Translations under genes and position numbers: made by a program
Notes under the pieces: model-generated
Told to the model about the DNA's origin: nothing
Databases searched by the model: none
The model's input: only the letters and a program-made list of their open reading frames with translations
In this document: positions 1 to 12,315 of the stretch, one piece after another
How the letters are laid out: every line of letters starts with the position of its first letter
How positions within the stretch are numbered: the stretch's first letter is position 1
Assembly: GCA_930367205.1 (NCBI GenBank)
Contig: OV884015.1
Span: forward strand, 107,572,509-107,636,508
Source: Acanthosoma haemorrhoidale
Taxonomy: Eukaryota > Arthropoda > Insecta > Hemiptera > Acanthosomatidae
DNA: 64,000 nucleotides
Direction of reading: 5' to 3'

Positions 1-3000
1 ACATCTTGGATACAGTAGCTCCATCATCATCATAATGAGTAAGTGTACTTCGCTAAGTTATCTATCCGATAGATTCCCAGACATAGACGCCACTACACTA
101 ACCGAGATTTTAGAAGAATGGAATAAATCCATAGGTAAGCTATATGCTTGTATGCACCGACAGACCTACTACTTCTCCTGTAAGTGCAGCCCAGCTGTAA
201 TTTTACATAGTGTTCACATCTTGGATACAGTAGCTCCATCATCATCATAATGAGTAAGTGTACTTCGCTAAGTTATCCATCCGATAGATTCCCAGACATA
301 GACGCCACTACACTAACCGAGATTTTAGAAGAATGGAATAAATCCATAGGTAAGCTGTATGCTTGTATGCACCGACAGACCTACTACTTCTCCTGTAAGT
401 GCAGTCCAGCTGTAATTTTACATAGTGTTCACATCTTGGATACAGTAGCTCCATCATCATCATAATGAGTAAGTGTACTTCGCTAAGTTATCCATCCGAT
501 AGATTCCCAGACATAGCCGCCACTACACTAACCGAGATTTTAGAAGAATGGAATAAATCCATAGGTAAGCTATATGCTTGTATGCACCGACAGACCTACT
601 ACTTCTCCTGTAAGTGCAGTCCAGCTGTAATTTTACACAGTGTTCACATCTTGGATACAGTAGCTCCATCATCATCATAATGAGTAAGTGTACTTCGCTA
701 AGTTATCTATCCGATAGATTCCCAGACATAGCCGCCACTACACTAACCGAGATTTTAGAAGAATGGAATAAATCCATAGGTAAGCTATATGCTTGTATGC
801 ACCGACAGACCTACTACTTCTCCTGTAAGTGCAGTCCAGCTGTAATTTTACATAGTGTTCACATCTTGCATACAGTAGCTCCATCATCATCATAATGAGT
901 AAATGTACTTCGCTAAGTTATCCATCCGATAGATTCCCAGACATAGACGCCACTACACTAACCGAGATTTTAGAAGAATGGAATAAATCCATAGGTAAGC
1001 TGTATGCTTGTATGCACCGACAGACCTACTACTTCTCCTGTAAGTGCAGTCCAGCTGTAATTTTACACAGTGTTCACATCTTGGATACAGTAGCTCCATC
1101 ATCATCATAATGAGTAAGTGTACTTCGCTAAGTTATCTATCCGATAGATTCCCAGACATAGACGCCACTACACTAACCGAGATTTTAGAAGAATGGAATA
1201 AATCCATAGGTAAGCTGTATGCTTGTATGCACCGACAGACCTACTACTTCTCCTGTAAGTGCAGTCCAGCTGTAATTTTACATAGTGTTCACATCTTGGA
1301 TACAGTAGCTCCATCATCATCATAATGAGTAAGTGTACTTCGCTAAGTTATCCATCCGATAGATTCCCAGACATAGACGCCACTACACTAACCGAGATTT
1401 TAGAAGAATGGAATAAATCCATAGGTAAGCTATATGCTTGTATGCACCGACAGACCTACTACTTCTCCTGTAAGTGCAGTCTAGCTGTAATTTTACACAG
1501 TGTTCACATCTTGGATACAGTAGCTCCATCATCATCATAATGAGTAAGTGTACTTCGCTAAGTTATCTATCCGATAGATTCCCAGACATAGACGCCACTA
1601 CACTAACCGAGATTTTAGAAGAATGGAATAAATCCATAGGTAAGCTATATGCTTGTATGCACCGACAGACCTACTACTTCTCCTGTAAGTGCAGCCCAGC
1701 TGTAATTTTACATAGTGTTCACATCTTGGATACAGTAGCTCCATCATCATCATAATGAGTAAGTGTACTTCGCTAAGTTATCCATCCGATAGATTCCCAG
1801 ACATAGACGCCACTACACTAACCGAGATTTTAGAAGAATGGAATAAATCCATAGGTAAGCTGTATGCTTGTATGCACCGACAGACCTACTACTTCTCCTG
1901 TAAGTGCAGTCCAGCTGTAATTTTACATAGTGTTCACATCTTGGATACAGTAGCTCCATCATCATCATAATGAGTAAGTGTACTTCGCTAAGTTATCCAT
2001 CCGATAGATTCCCAGACATAGACGCCACTACACTAACCGAGATTTTAGAAGAATGGAATAAATTCATAGGTAAGCTATATGCTTGTATGCACCGACAGAC
2101 CTACTACTTCTCCTGTAAGTGCAGTCCAGCTGTAATTTTACACAGTGTTCACATCTTGGATACAGTAGCTCCATCATCATCATAATGAGTAAGTGTACTT
2201 CGCTAAGTTATCTATCCGATAGATTCCCAGACATAGCCGCCACTACACTAACCGAGATTTTAGAAGAATGGAATAAATCCATAGGTAAGCTATATGCTTG
2301 TATGCACCGACAGACCTACTACTTCTCCTGTAAGTGCAGTCCAGCTGTAATTTTACATAGTGTTCACATCTTGCATACAGTAGCTCCATCATCATCATAA
2401 TGAGTAAGTGTACTTCGCTAAGTTATCCATCCGATAGATTCCCAGACATAGACGCCACTACACTAACCGTGATTTTAGAAGAATGGAATAAATCCATAGG
2501 TAAGCTGTATGCTTGTATGCACCGACAGACCTACTACTTCTCCTGTAAGTGCAGTCCAGCTGTAATTTTACATAGTGTTCACATCTTGGATACAGTAGCT
2601 CCATCATCATCATAATGAGTAAGTGTACTTCGCTAAGTTATCCATCCGATAGATTCCCAGACATAGACGCCACTACACTAACCGAGATTTTAGAAGAATG
2701 GAATAAATTCATAGGTAAGCTATATGCTTGTATGCACCGACAGACCTACTACTTCTCCTGTAAGTGCAGTCCAGCTGTAATTTTACACAGTGTTCACATC
2801 TTGGATACAGTAGCTCCATCATCATCATAATGAGTAAGTGTACTTCGCTAAGTTATCTATCCGATAGATTCCCAGACATAGCCGCCACTACACTAACCGA
2901 GATTTTAGAAGAATGGAATAAATCCATAGGTAAGCTATATGCTTGTATGCACCGACAGACCTACTACTTCTCCTGTAAGTGCAGTCCAGCTGTAATTTTA

Positions 3001-3788
3001 CATAGTGTTCACATCTTGCATACAGTAGCTCCATCATCATCATAATGAGTAAGTGTACTTCGCTAAGTTATCTATCCGATAGAATCCCAGACATAGACGC
3101 CACTACACTAACCGAGATTTTAGAAGAATGGAATAAATCCATAGGTAAGCTGTCTGCTTGTATGCACCGACAGACCTACTACTTCTCCTGTAAGTGCAGT
3201 CCAGCTGTAATTTTACACAGTGTTCACATCTTGGATACAGTAGCTCCATCATCATCATAATGAGTAAGTGTACTTCGCTAAGTTATCTATCCGATAGATT
3301 CCCAGACATAGCCGCCACTACACTAACCGAGATTTTAGAAGAATGGAATAAATCCATAGGTAAGCTATATGCTTGTATGCACCGACAGACCTACTACTTC
3401 TCCTGTAAGTGCAGTCCAGCTGTAATTTTACATAGTGTTCACATCTTGCATACAGTAGCTCCATCATCATCATAATGAGTAAGTGTACTTCGCTAAGTTA
3501 TCTATCCGATAGATTCCCAGACATAGACGCCACTACACTAACCGAGATTTTAGAAGAATGGAATAAATCCATAGGTAAGCTGTCTGCTTGTATGCACCGA
3601 CAGACCTACTACTTCTCCTGTAAGTGCAGTCTAGCTGTAATTTTACATAGTGTTCACATCTTGGATACAGTAGCTCCATCATCATCATAATGAGTAAGTG
3701 TACTTCGCTAAGTTATCTATTCGATAGATTCCCAGACATAGACGCCACTACACTAACCGTGATTTTAGAAGAATTGAATAAATCCATA
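1..3788 (+). repeat. 215-bp satellite array (about 17.6 units)
   Basis: Head-to-tail units of exactly 215 bp repeat from the left edge of the window to about 3788, so the array extends off the window. Units differ by only a few substitutions and no indels. Each contains a 71-codon ORF whose TAA stop overlaps the next ATG (TAATG). Variable sites (Leu/Pro, Asp/Ala, Ser/Phe, Tyr/Ser, Asp/His codons, TATAT/TGTAT, CATAG/CACAG) follow higher-order patterns: units at 1755/1970/2185 are matched by 2400/2615/2830, a 645-bp trimer, and units at 2830/3045 by 3260/3475, a 430-bp dimer. The unit divides into a 139-bp segment A (for example 211-349) and a 76-bp segment S (350-425) flanked by splice-like sequences. 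The last A (3651-3788) continues into non-satellite sequence. I take it as a local satellite, not a coding gene. Confidence 0.97.
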
Positions 3789-3923
3789 TGCGAAGCTATT
3801 TACTTCCATACACCTTCAGTTAAACGACCTTACACACAGACCAGGTGGAGTACCGAGGGAGGTAGAAGGATTAGGCCTTTGTCTGCTAGGTCGATCATTA
3901 GGTATCATGTGGATGATGCATGG
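3789..3923 (+). other. Right flank of satellite parent sequence (segment B)
   Basis: After the last satellite segment A the sequence does not enter segment S again but continues into a segment that is also found next to segment A in the dispersed copy at 6949-7088. Read in the frame of the upstream satellite ORF (3690-4022) it gives a peptide containing YTQTRWSTEGG and ARSIIRYHVDDA. The dispersed copy gives YTQTSWSTEGC and ARSIIRNHVDDA in the same frame without indels. Similarity stops near 3923. Thus A+B was contiguous in the parent sequence. I do not recognise the peptide; it may be a relic of a transposon or gene exon. Confidence 0.6.
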
Positions 3924-6120
3924 ATAACTGTATATTTGCGTTTCCTATTCGTATCCGAATCTCTGGATGTACTTGACCTCTTTATAGATGGTCACTTCCT
4001 GGCTTCAAAATTCTGGTTGTAAGTCTGCCTTTGTATTTGTTATAATGGGTAGAGGGTTGCACACACTTAGTGGCTTAAAACTAAGCCAGAATTTTACCAT
4101 GTCTTTCTCTTAGGGATTTCAGTTTTTTTGACGATAAGGGTTACGATTTATAGGATTCTTTAGGTTGGGTGAGATTTATGTTAGCTTTTTTATAGTTTCT
4201 GATTGAATTTATTTTATCGGTGTCCAGTCTTAAGTGTTAACTTTGGTGATGTATTATTTTCTATAAATATTGCCTAGATAGTTTACTTGTCTTGCTCACT
4301 GACCGATTGAAGGATTAGAAAATATATGCTAAAGTATATTGTGTATTGTCTCATTCGATTTAATTAATATTATATGATTTTGTTTAGAATAATTTTGGCG
4401 TGAGGCCCCTAGTTTGGAACCTCGACGGAGAAATAGCCTTCAGACTTTAATGTAGAACAGATTAAGGACCTCTTCATACATGAAGTCACTCCCTGACTTC
4501 GAAATTAAAAGGTCTTCACCATCCGTTGCCCATAGATTAGGTACCAGCAATAAAATGACGTGTCTTCCGTTTATCAGCTATCCTGGAGTACTTGGGGTAA
4601 AAACAAATATTTTTTTGAACGAGAAATATTCTGAAGGACAGCGAACTAATCAAACTGATACCTCGATTATTTTTAAAACAAGGATCGACTGTGTTTCGTA
4701 TACGTTTCCTCATCAGCATAAGAATAGCTCATACTTTTCTCAGAATATTCTTAATATTTTTCATGTATTTACTCTGGCCCACATATTAATATGTTTAATA
4801 ATATACTTATACCGTTGCATGATTCAGCAAGGAAAGCAGATTTAACTTGATTATTGAACTCATTGTGCAATCTGACTGAAGTGAGTAATAGATATCAAGA
4901 TAATTATTTATCATTTTAAATAATATACTTCCCTAAAACAATCATGTATTTTTTTAAAAGAATTATTTTTTTAACTATTGTTATTAATGTTAAGCTAACG
5001 TTATTTAATTTACATTTTCGGCTATTTAGATTTACCCAAGGGGTACAATCCCATTGGAATTTCCCGGCTTGTCGTCCCAAATCGTTTGTCATCGATGAGA
5101 TGTTTTCCTTGCCCTGAACAAACAAGCTAGGGTTTCCTTCGACAAGCGCTGCCAAAGAAGGACACTCGACCGTTCAATCTTTGATATCTTGTTTTAATAA
5201 ATCAATATGTTTTTCCATTTGAGAAATAAAGCATGATGAATTATTTAAACATTTCATAGAGCGGACATGAGATTGTGTACACTTCCCGCCTACTTATCTG
5301 ATTGGAAGTTATACAAACTGTTTTCCTCACCTGATGATAAATTATTCCTTTTTCCGAAAGGCATTTTTCAATTTATTTAAAATTACGATTCCAGATTTAA
5401 CTTTCGATTGTTTAAATTTTGCACGATGTGTTATTAAACAGATGCCCTTTGACAATGACAATCATTCGCAACTGTTCTTTTGCACACGCAAAATTTGTTC
5501 ACAGCCCACGAGCATTCCACAAAATGATTTATCGTTTATAATAAACGTTTCTATTTATCTGTAAAAAAGTTAGCAATGGTAAAGAAAACCATTACATTTT
5601 CAAGAGCGCGGAGGCTCGACAAAGCAACAACCAGGGCCTACATTGACTTTATTTGCCCAGAGTAGATTTTTACTTAGTTTTACTCTACCTTACTTTTACA
5701 AGAAATATGGTATCTAAAAGGCTGGTGTTCCTGTTGGCATAGCTCGAGTCCCAGCCATGCAGTAGTACTATTTATTTGGATAGTAATTATTAAAGATGGT
5801 TGGATCAATACAACACATAATAATTATTATTAGAATAAATTAAAAAAATTAGATTAGATCATAACAAAATTTGTACAGTACATATCTACCTTTTACGTGA
5901 TATGTAATCAGCTTAAGCCATGTAAAGATATTATCCCCAACAATAGTAGATAGGAAAGAGACTAGAATAGAACTTCCCTGTCAAATGTAGAAATTTCCAA
6001 ATTATATTCAGATTTGAATTCGTTCATTGCTTTTAATTTTAACTAAACTAATTTTCACGAAATTTTGATTAAGATTATGAATCATTTTTATTTAAAAAAA
6101 AAATGTAAGTAACAGTTTAA
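3924..6120. other. AT-rich sequence without recognisable gene
   Basis: No similarity to a known family is visible. A 121-codon ORF with a true ATG (4480-4845, +) ends in a hydrophobic stretch but looks like chance in AT-rich sequence. A short GC-richer patch lies at 5600-5640 and a small GGCTGG/CCAGCC inverted repeat at 5722-5755. Confidence 0.5.
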
Positions 6121-6126
6121 GCTCCC

Positions 6127-6232
6127 GGAGATTATCCCCACTTCTTCTGCAACCGTCTCTTCAGTTCAGTCGACTGCCAGGCTCTGGAAAGGCCGCAGCT
6201 TTAAGTACTGCTGACCTGCGTACGTCGGTAGA
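6127..6232 (+). other. Possible non-coding or 5' exon ending in a donor
   Basis: A GC-richer 105-bp patch in AT-rich surroundings ends in GTAGAAG followed by GTAAAT, a good 5' splice site. It contains two adjacent TCAGT motifs (arthropod initiator-like) near 6170-6178. The next good acceptor is at 6480-6481, which would give an intron of about 250 bp. I infer a possible exon pair with 6482-6670; no protein or RNA family is recognised. Confidence 0.2.
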
Positions 6233-6481
6233 AGGTAAATATCTCTCTGTTTTTTATTTACAATCTTAGGGATTAGCGGAATTAGAATAAATCGTGAAAA
6301 TACACTTTTTTTTTGTTATTCTTGAAATTTTTATTAACTAACTTTTCCAATTTTGTTTGGATTTTTATCGGTTCGAAAATATTGGAAACAATTATTTTTA
6401 AATTATTATTGTTTACAATAGTTATTTCGAGTTTTGTATTTTCTACCCGGTAGGCATCTAATTTTTACTTTTGTCTTTTAG

Positions 6482-6670
6482 CTTAAGGATCAAGTTCAAC
6501 AACTCTTTGCTATAGCAGAGAAGAGTCTGTCGAGGAGCATGACGAGTTCCAGTATCGGACCGGATGGCTCAAGTTGCCAGTGCGACAAGACCTGGCGTTT
6601 CCGGATTAGACCCCTGGAAGATACCATAAGAACTCCGGGCCACCAGATAAATATTCGCTTAAATATTTAA
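6482..6670 (+). CDS. Candidate terminal exon, unknown product
   Basis: The sequence TTTTGTCTTTTAG ends in a strong 3' splice site. It is followed by 62 open codons to a TAA at 6668-6670. The deduced peptide begins LKDQVQQLFAIAEKS and is rich in Ser, Arg and Gln, a composition unlike translated AT-rich noise. There is no ATG at its start, so it would be a 3' exon. I do not recognise the peptide. It may equally be a fragment of an old mobile element; the satellite-related fragment begins only 170 bp downstream. Confidence 0.2.
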   Translation, partial: LKDQVQQLFAIAEKSLSRSMTSSSIGPDGSSCQCDKTWRFRIRPLEDTIRTPGHQINIRLNI

Positions 6671-6838
6671 CAGAAAATTCCAGAAATTGAAATGAACAAA
6701 CTTTTACACGATGTCAAAAGAAGTTTTTAGCTGGCTCAGGGTTCGCCATTACCCAAAATTTCTGTACCTGAATCCCCTCCACCAATTGCTTGCGAACATG
6801 AACATGCTAATAAGCTCAGTCTAGTTCTGAGTTAGATG

Positions 6839-7088
6839 GTGTTCACATCTTGGATATATTGGTAATAAAGCTCCACCATCACCATGTGTCTATCCGTCAT
6901 ATTCCCTGACATAGACGACACTAACAGTTATTTTAGAAGCAGTGAACAATTCCATAGACGAAGCTATTTGCTTCCCCACACCAACAGATCAACTACTTTA
7001 CACCCAGACAAGTTGGAGTACCGAGGGATGTAGAAATATTAGGTCTTTGTTTGCTAGGTCGATCATTAGGAATCATGTGGATGATGCA
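6839..7088 (+). repeat. Dispersed diverged copy of satellite parent (A+B)
   Basis: This segment matches satellite segment A from its first bases (GTGTTCACATCTTGGATA) to CCATAG, with several indels, then runs directly into segment B. Satellite segment S is absent on both sides. Similarity starts exactly where S ends in the array and the A/B junction falls exactly where S begins there. A possible polyadenylation signal AATAAA follows at 7195-7200. It is either a second copy of the element from which the satellite was amplified or a processed copy. Confidence 0.75.
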
Positions 7089-7200
7089 CGAAGAAGGGTC
7101 GTGATGAGTAGGACTCATTACTTTATAAATATGTATATTTTGTATTTATTGTGTATTATTATTATATGTGTAGGGTCACATCCTTTGTGGTTCGAATAAA

Positions 7201-8640
7201 GGCAATTTAATAACAGTTTTATTTTATTTTAGTTTATTCCCCAATTATTGAACTTAATTCAAATGAAAAAAACAAAAAGATAAAAAGGTGTGTACTAAGT
7301 GATTAACCAGTTCATTTGTTTCTATATATAAAATAAAAACCAAAGGACCAAAAACCGATTGGCGAAATTACTTGACAGACAGTAAATAATACGATATCGG
7401 ATATTAAATTAATTTATCAAGGATTATTATAGTAAATTATATAAATTATAGTGGATATGTAATCAAAATTGTTGATCAATTGTAGAATTTAGCCAATCTG
7501 AGGTATTCTTATTCATTCTATCCGTATTCACCCACATCTCTGTTCTACCCATCAAGAAAGATCATCGAAACGGTAAATTTTTAATTTGTAACAGAAGTAT
7601 TGACACCTACTTATAAAACCTGAGTGATGTCATACTTTTTTTTCCTTCTATCCAATAATCAATAATTTAATTTATCTTTATGTATGTTTGATCTACTAGT
7701 TGATGCATGAACAAGTAGTCTCAATATTTTTGATGATTACAGACAGGCACATTACATTACACAGAAGATACATATTATGCCAGGTAGTACAATTCGATGG
7801 CCCGAACAAACAAGAGTAAATAGTAGATTAATAATTAACAAAAAAACAAATATGTTTATCAGACTTTGAGCAAGGTTTAAAATAAAATAATATGTGTTGG
7901 TACTTAAATGAACTGTAATTACTTAAAGTATTCACAATTTTAATACTACGTCGGTTTCATAAACATAGATGATATTTGGAATTGAAGCTCAAGTTAAAAT
8001 AAAAGTAATCTAATAAAAAATATTGAATTTTCAATTACTCGATAAACCGTAATATGGTTTGGGGTTTTACATTGTTGGGAATTAGAAAAAGTATTAAAAT
8101 AGATTGGCTTTAAAAATAAAATTTCATCTGAAATCCGTTTTCAAACTAAAAATTAATAATGATTATCATTCGTTTTTTTTTTTTTAAAAAGCAGCACATA
8201 ATATTACTTATGATTCGAGAAAATATTGCCACGAAACAGGCCCGAATCGTCACGAACTGACATGATCATTTGCGCCGAAACTGAATCAAGGTAAGAAAGA
8301 AGTTAGGCCTCTCAAGTGTAGCGCCTCAGATGTTCCTTTCGCCGATTGCAGTAGAGTTTTATTTAACTTGTTGTCTCCTTCACAATTAACAGTTTTCAGG
8401 AGTTGGTTCGGTAGTTAGGGGCACTTCCATTATGTATTCATCCGTTTGATACATCTGTATGTAATGTACATTGAGATGTTTGCTGACAAACAGTACATCT
8501 ATAAAATTAAACTGCGATCCAGTTGATATGTAATGATATCCCTGTGAAGTGACCTAAGTGAGACTGTACAGCGATGAGGCTATATACATTCACTCCTCGA
8601 TAACATGTCAACCTTTTTCCGAGTACGAGTCACTCTAAGC
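7201..8640. other. AT-rich sequence, nothing recognised
   Basis: Low-complexity AT-rich sequence with short A/T runs. No coding region, RNA gene or repeat family is recognised. Confidence 0.5.
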
Positions 8641-8689
8641 CTCACGATTGTTGGGCCCCAGAAACTCGTCATCCGCATGGAAGGAATCC

Positions 8690-8850
8690 CTTCCTAGGAT
8701 GTGCTAGTTTTGGCAAGACGAAGCCAGAAAATCCCACTAGAAAGGTGTGGGTTTGACAGAGGAAAGAGAGATGCAGAGGTAGTTGAATGAGAAGTCCATG
8801 GTTCGAGGTGAGCAGCAAGCGCCAGTGCAGAAAAAGAGAGCAGTGTTCAC
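8690..8850 (-). mobile_element. Diverged LTR fragment
   Basis: About 160 bp are clearly related, in reverse orientation, to the LTR family seen at 52925-53795 and 63270-64000. Shared blocks include GTGCTAGTTTTGGCAAGACG, ATCCCACTAG and GATGCAGAGGTAGTTGAATG. The copy is more diverged than the others and neither terminus is clear; a TGTTGGGCCCC motif at 8650 could be its left end. Confidence 0.6.
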
Positions 8851-11800
8851 TTTAAGTGTCTGATTCCGAATTTCTAAAAAAGCTTAAAATTTCTGCCTTA
8901 TATAGGGAGGACATTCCTGCCTACAGCGAATGATAGATCTGTTTATTTCGGCAAATCATGTGATCGTTTATTTTGGCCAATCAGGGGCTACTACACCCGC
9001 ACTCTTTGTGAGCTCTTGCCGTGTCGTGATCGTGAACTAGTCCCCACTCTATATACTGACGCCAAAGATTTATTGATAAAATATGGAAAGTGGGTGTTTT
9101 CTCGTCCGAGAAGAGGGTAACTTCTATTTATTCGTGGTGAAGAAGTTTGCACAACAGGGTCAAATGAATATTTTTCTGGGGTTGTCAAAGAATGAATGCA
9201 GTGTAGTCATCACTAAAAATTACAAGTCTGTTGGTCAACTTATCGAAGACAGCAGGGTATGACCACCCAGACAATTATTAACTTAGGATATCTTTGATTT
9301 CATAATGGAAGCGCATGTTGAACGCCCTCAATTTAGAAATAGTAGAGAAGAGAAATAAAAATGTTTGAGAATGCCACATCATAGTGCTGACGTGACACTT
9401 CTCGCTGTTATAAACGAATTTTGATTAGTAGGATTAATGCGTAATAAGCCTGTGGAATTGTTGAAGGGATCCTGAATCAACACTCACTAACTCGGCTACA
9501 GATGAGGCTGATGACGGCATTAATCCTTCTCCAAAAGAGGGTATTTAAGCAAAGTATAATAAAAGACACTGCTGGGTAAGTAGCTTTGATGATGATACCC
9601 CCTTTCGCTCCGTTCCTAAACATTTAACGGGACAATGAAAAAATCTGGGACGGTCTTTGTTGCGGCTATTATTAAATGAATTATAATCTGGAATAAATGA
9701 AATATCCCCTCTTCTCTTCTGGCAATTAATCCTCGACAAAGACGTCTTAGGAGAGAGAGGGGAGTACACAGATGAAAGAGAGTGGCGGGGTAGTGCCAGC
9801 GAAATGAGAACTGCGAAAGCGGTATAAAAATAAATATTTCATAAGCGAACTTTCATCGAGGCGAGGTAATGTTCAACCTTCAAGTTTTATAACGTCCCTT
9901 CATTGCCCCGTCCCTTTATGCCTCTACAGCCCTTAAATGATTCCTTACGGCCCTTTTTTTAAAAGTTGGAACAGCCCAGGGTAAATAACAGCTTTCATTC
10001 TCTTTCTGTACAACGATCTGTGAAGAAACCCGGCAAAGAATGGACGAATCCGTTCATAATAAAATCGTCTTGAAAGACTCGGTAATATATTTTGTTTTTG
10101 TTGGTTCTGTTCAAGTTTTACCCAAGGAGTCTGAGGACCAAAATATAAGTCAAGATAGTCGTCCTCATGAAGACTGCAAGTCCACTGCATGGACTACTGT
10201 GGCCATTTCATAACCAGGATACCATTTGGCTTGACCCCCCCCTTAACCCCTTTAAATTATACAATGTGGAAATATGACAAAATCAATGAACAAAATAATT
10301 TCTCCTCTTTCTGCTATGCGCAGATGCATTTGAAGGAGGTTGGGTTACTTAACAATACAGGTTGTGGTTAAAAATGAAATGAATATAATGCTAGGTGATG
10401 GGGCTCACCTTCAGTTGGAAAATGTGGGAGAAAAACTTACAAACTATAACCTGAATCTAGAACTTTGGCTTGATTTTCCCATTCACAGACATTTCTCATT
10501 CACTCAAGGAGCAAAGCTGTGAGGATGAAAAGATACTTCTCATAGATCTAGGAAATGGTTCCGTGATGATCAGAAATCTGGAAACAGTCCGTTGTAGAAT
10601 AGTATTGCAAAAGGTGCAAATAGGTACCGGGCCTCTGTCGGTAGGCAAAGCTGACAAATTTCCTCTGAATCAGTGATACTAAAGACATGACACTAAGATA
10701 ATAGATCTGTTAGTAGGATTTTTGGAACGCTACAAGACCATTGATCAATAAAAATAACGTGTTAAAGATTTAAACTTATGTTGTATAATCTTAGCGACTG
10801 CAACGCATAAAGAAAATGTTCAGTAGTTAATGTTTTTTTTCGGTGAATATTTTTTTGCGCATATATACTGCAGAAATTGCAATCTTTTGATGCGAATTAG
10901 ATTTAAAAAATTAAAAGAATTATTTTTTATGAATAACAACCCGAGCGTACTCATGTGGAAACCTATCTATCGATACACTTCACTCATGCCATAAGCGATT
11001 AAATAAATTCTATTTTAATTCACTTGTTTTGTTTATGTATTGTTATACTGTTGGCTTCATCTTAATCCAGCTGGTATGGATATAGTCTATTATTATAAGT
11101 TAATAAAAAGAGACAAATGACTCAGTAGTATAATTTATGTCGCCTATAAACTACCTGTAAAATAGATAAAGTCGAAGAGGCGACTGCTTATTGGTTGAGC
11201 TAGTTATTTGTTGCTAGGGAGTAGTCGTAGAAACGAAAAGAAAATAACACGCAAACAGTGAAAATCTAAAGCTTTTGTAGAGAAAACATACTTTTGTTTT
11301 TTCCGATACTTTTAATTATGATAGAGCGCTGTGCAAACATTCTCTATCCTGAAAAATAGTGTCCTAAAAAAGAACCAAGAGAAAGAGAGAGAAAAAAACG
11401 AGAGAAAATAATGGCAGGAGACAGAGAGGGTCCAAGGACATGAAAAGCACACCCAGTTGTTTCATTTTCAATGCGAACGCAATCAAAAGCCGACTGCTAC
11501 AATCTGTTTTGCATCTCGGAGGGTGAAAGGGACACGAGCGGTCCCAATGGTGGTCCCTCGCCGTAACACTCTATGTTTTTTAACAGAAAAAATAATTTGA
11601 AAACATGGCCCCAACAACAACGGTGAAGCTATTATAGAGACCAGCCCGCCTAAGACCAATGTAGCCATAGAAGTAAATACAAGTAATTAATTTTTTATTA
11701 TTCTTTATTAAAATAGTTCGTACGGATCATTTACAAAATGCGAGAATTCCAGGGAAGGCAACCACCATCGATGGAGAATAGTCATAATCAAAAGCACTAG

Positions 11801-11960
11801 ATACTATATATATATATATACACATATATTAATACACTTATTACTGGAACTATATCGCTGGAAATGTTACGAATTCGGTACACCACGATGGGTAAATGGA
11901 ATAATGAATTTTGAAGATACTACCATTTATAGTCCTGAGGGTGCCTGGATATGCGAAATT
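8851..11960. other. AT-rich sequence, no recognised gene
   Basis: Several short open frames occur on both strands but none shows domain motifs or family resemblance. A slightly GC-richer block lies at 9000-9250. A poly-C run occurs near 10237 and an (AT)n tract at 11806-11820. Confidence 0.45.
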
Positions 11961-12031
11961 TCCAGTGATTAAACATCAAAAATAAAAGATATTTGCAGGG
12001 ACTTAACATCTTTTTTGAAAAATTTAATTTT
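11961..12031 (+). repeat. Direct duplication, copy 1
   Basis: The stretch from TCCAGTGATTAAACATCA to TTTGAAAAATTTAA recurs at 12251-12315 with substitutions and short deletions. The spacing is about 290 bp, suggesting an old local duplication. Confidence 0.6.
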
Positions 12032-12250
12032 CTCACAATAATAATTTTTTTTTTTTTACATCACTTATATTAATCCTCCCTGTTTCTATATGTTAGCGAC
12101 CACACAGCGATTTATCTGAAATTGTTTAGGTATCACGCCGAATTTTTGTAAATATACAGTAACTTTTAATACGATGGACAAATAATCAACTCGAAAAAAA
12201 TAAGTAACGTGTAGCGAAAACTAATAGAAATTGTATGTAAATCAAAAAAT

Positions 12251-12315
12251 TCCGGTGATTGAACATCATAAATAAAATATAATTGCGAAGACATCTTTTT
12301 TGAAAAATTTAATTG
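12251..12315 (+). repeat. Direct duplication, copy 2
   Basis: Diverged second copy of 11961-12031. It shares TGAACATCAT and ACATCTTTTTTGAAAAATTTAA with the first copy. Confidence 0.6.

Noticed and set aside
35..3690. Chain of small genes in an operon-like arrangement
   Set aside because: The TAATG-linked ORFs arise from a 215-bp satellite; substitutions are mostly amino-acid changing and the genome is eukaryotic.
4480..4845. 121-codon ORF as a gene
   Set aside because: No motif, no splice or promoter context; length is within chance for 64 kb of AT-rich DNA.
5722..5755. tRNA or tRNA-derived SINE with B-box-like GCTCGAGTCCC
   Set aside because: No A box or cloverleaf could be formed; only a short GGCTGG/CCAGCC stem.
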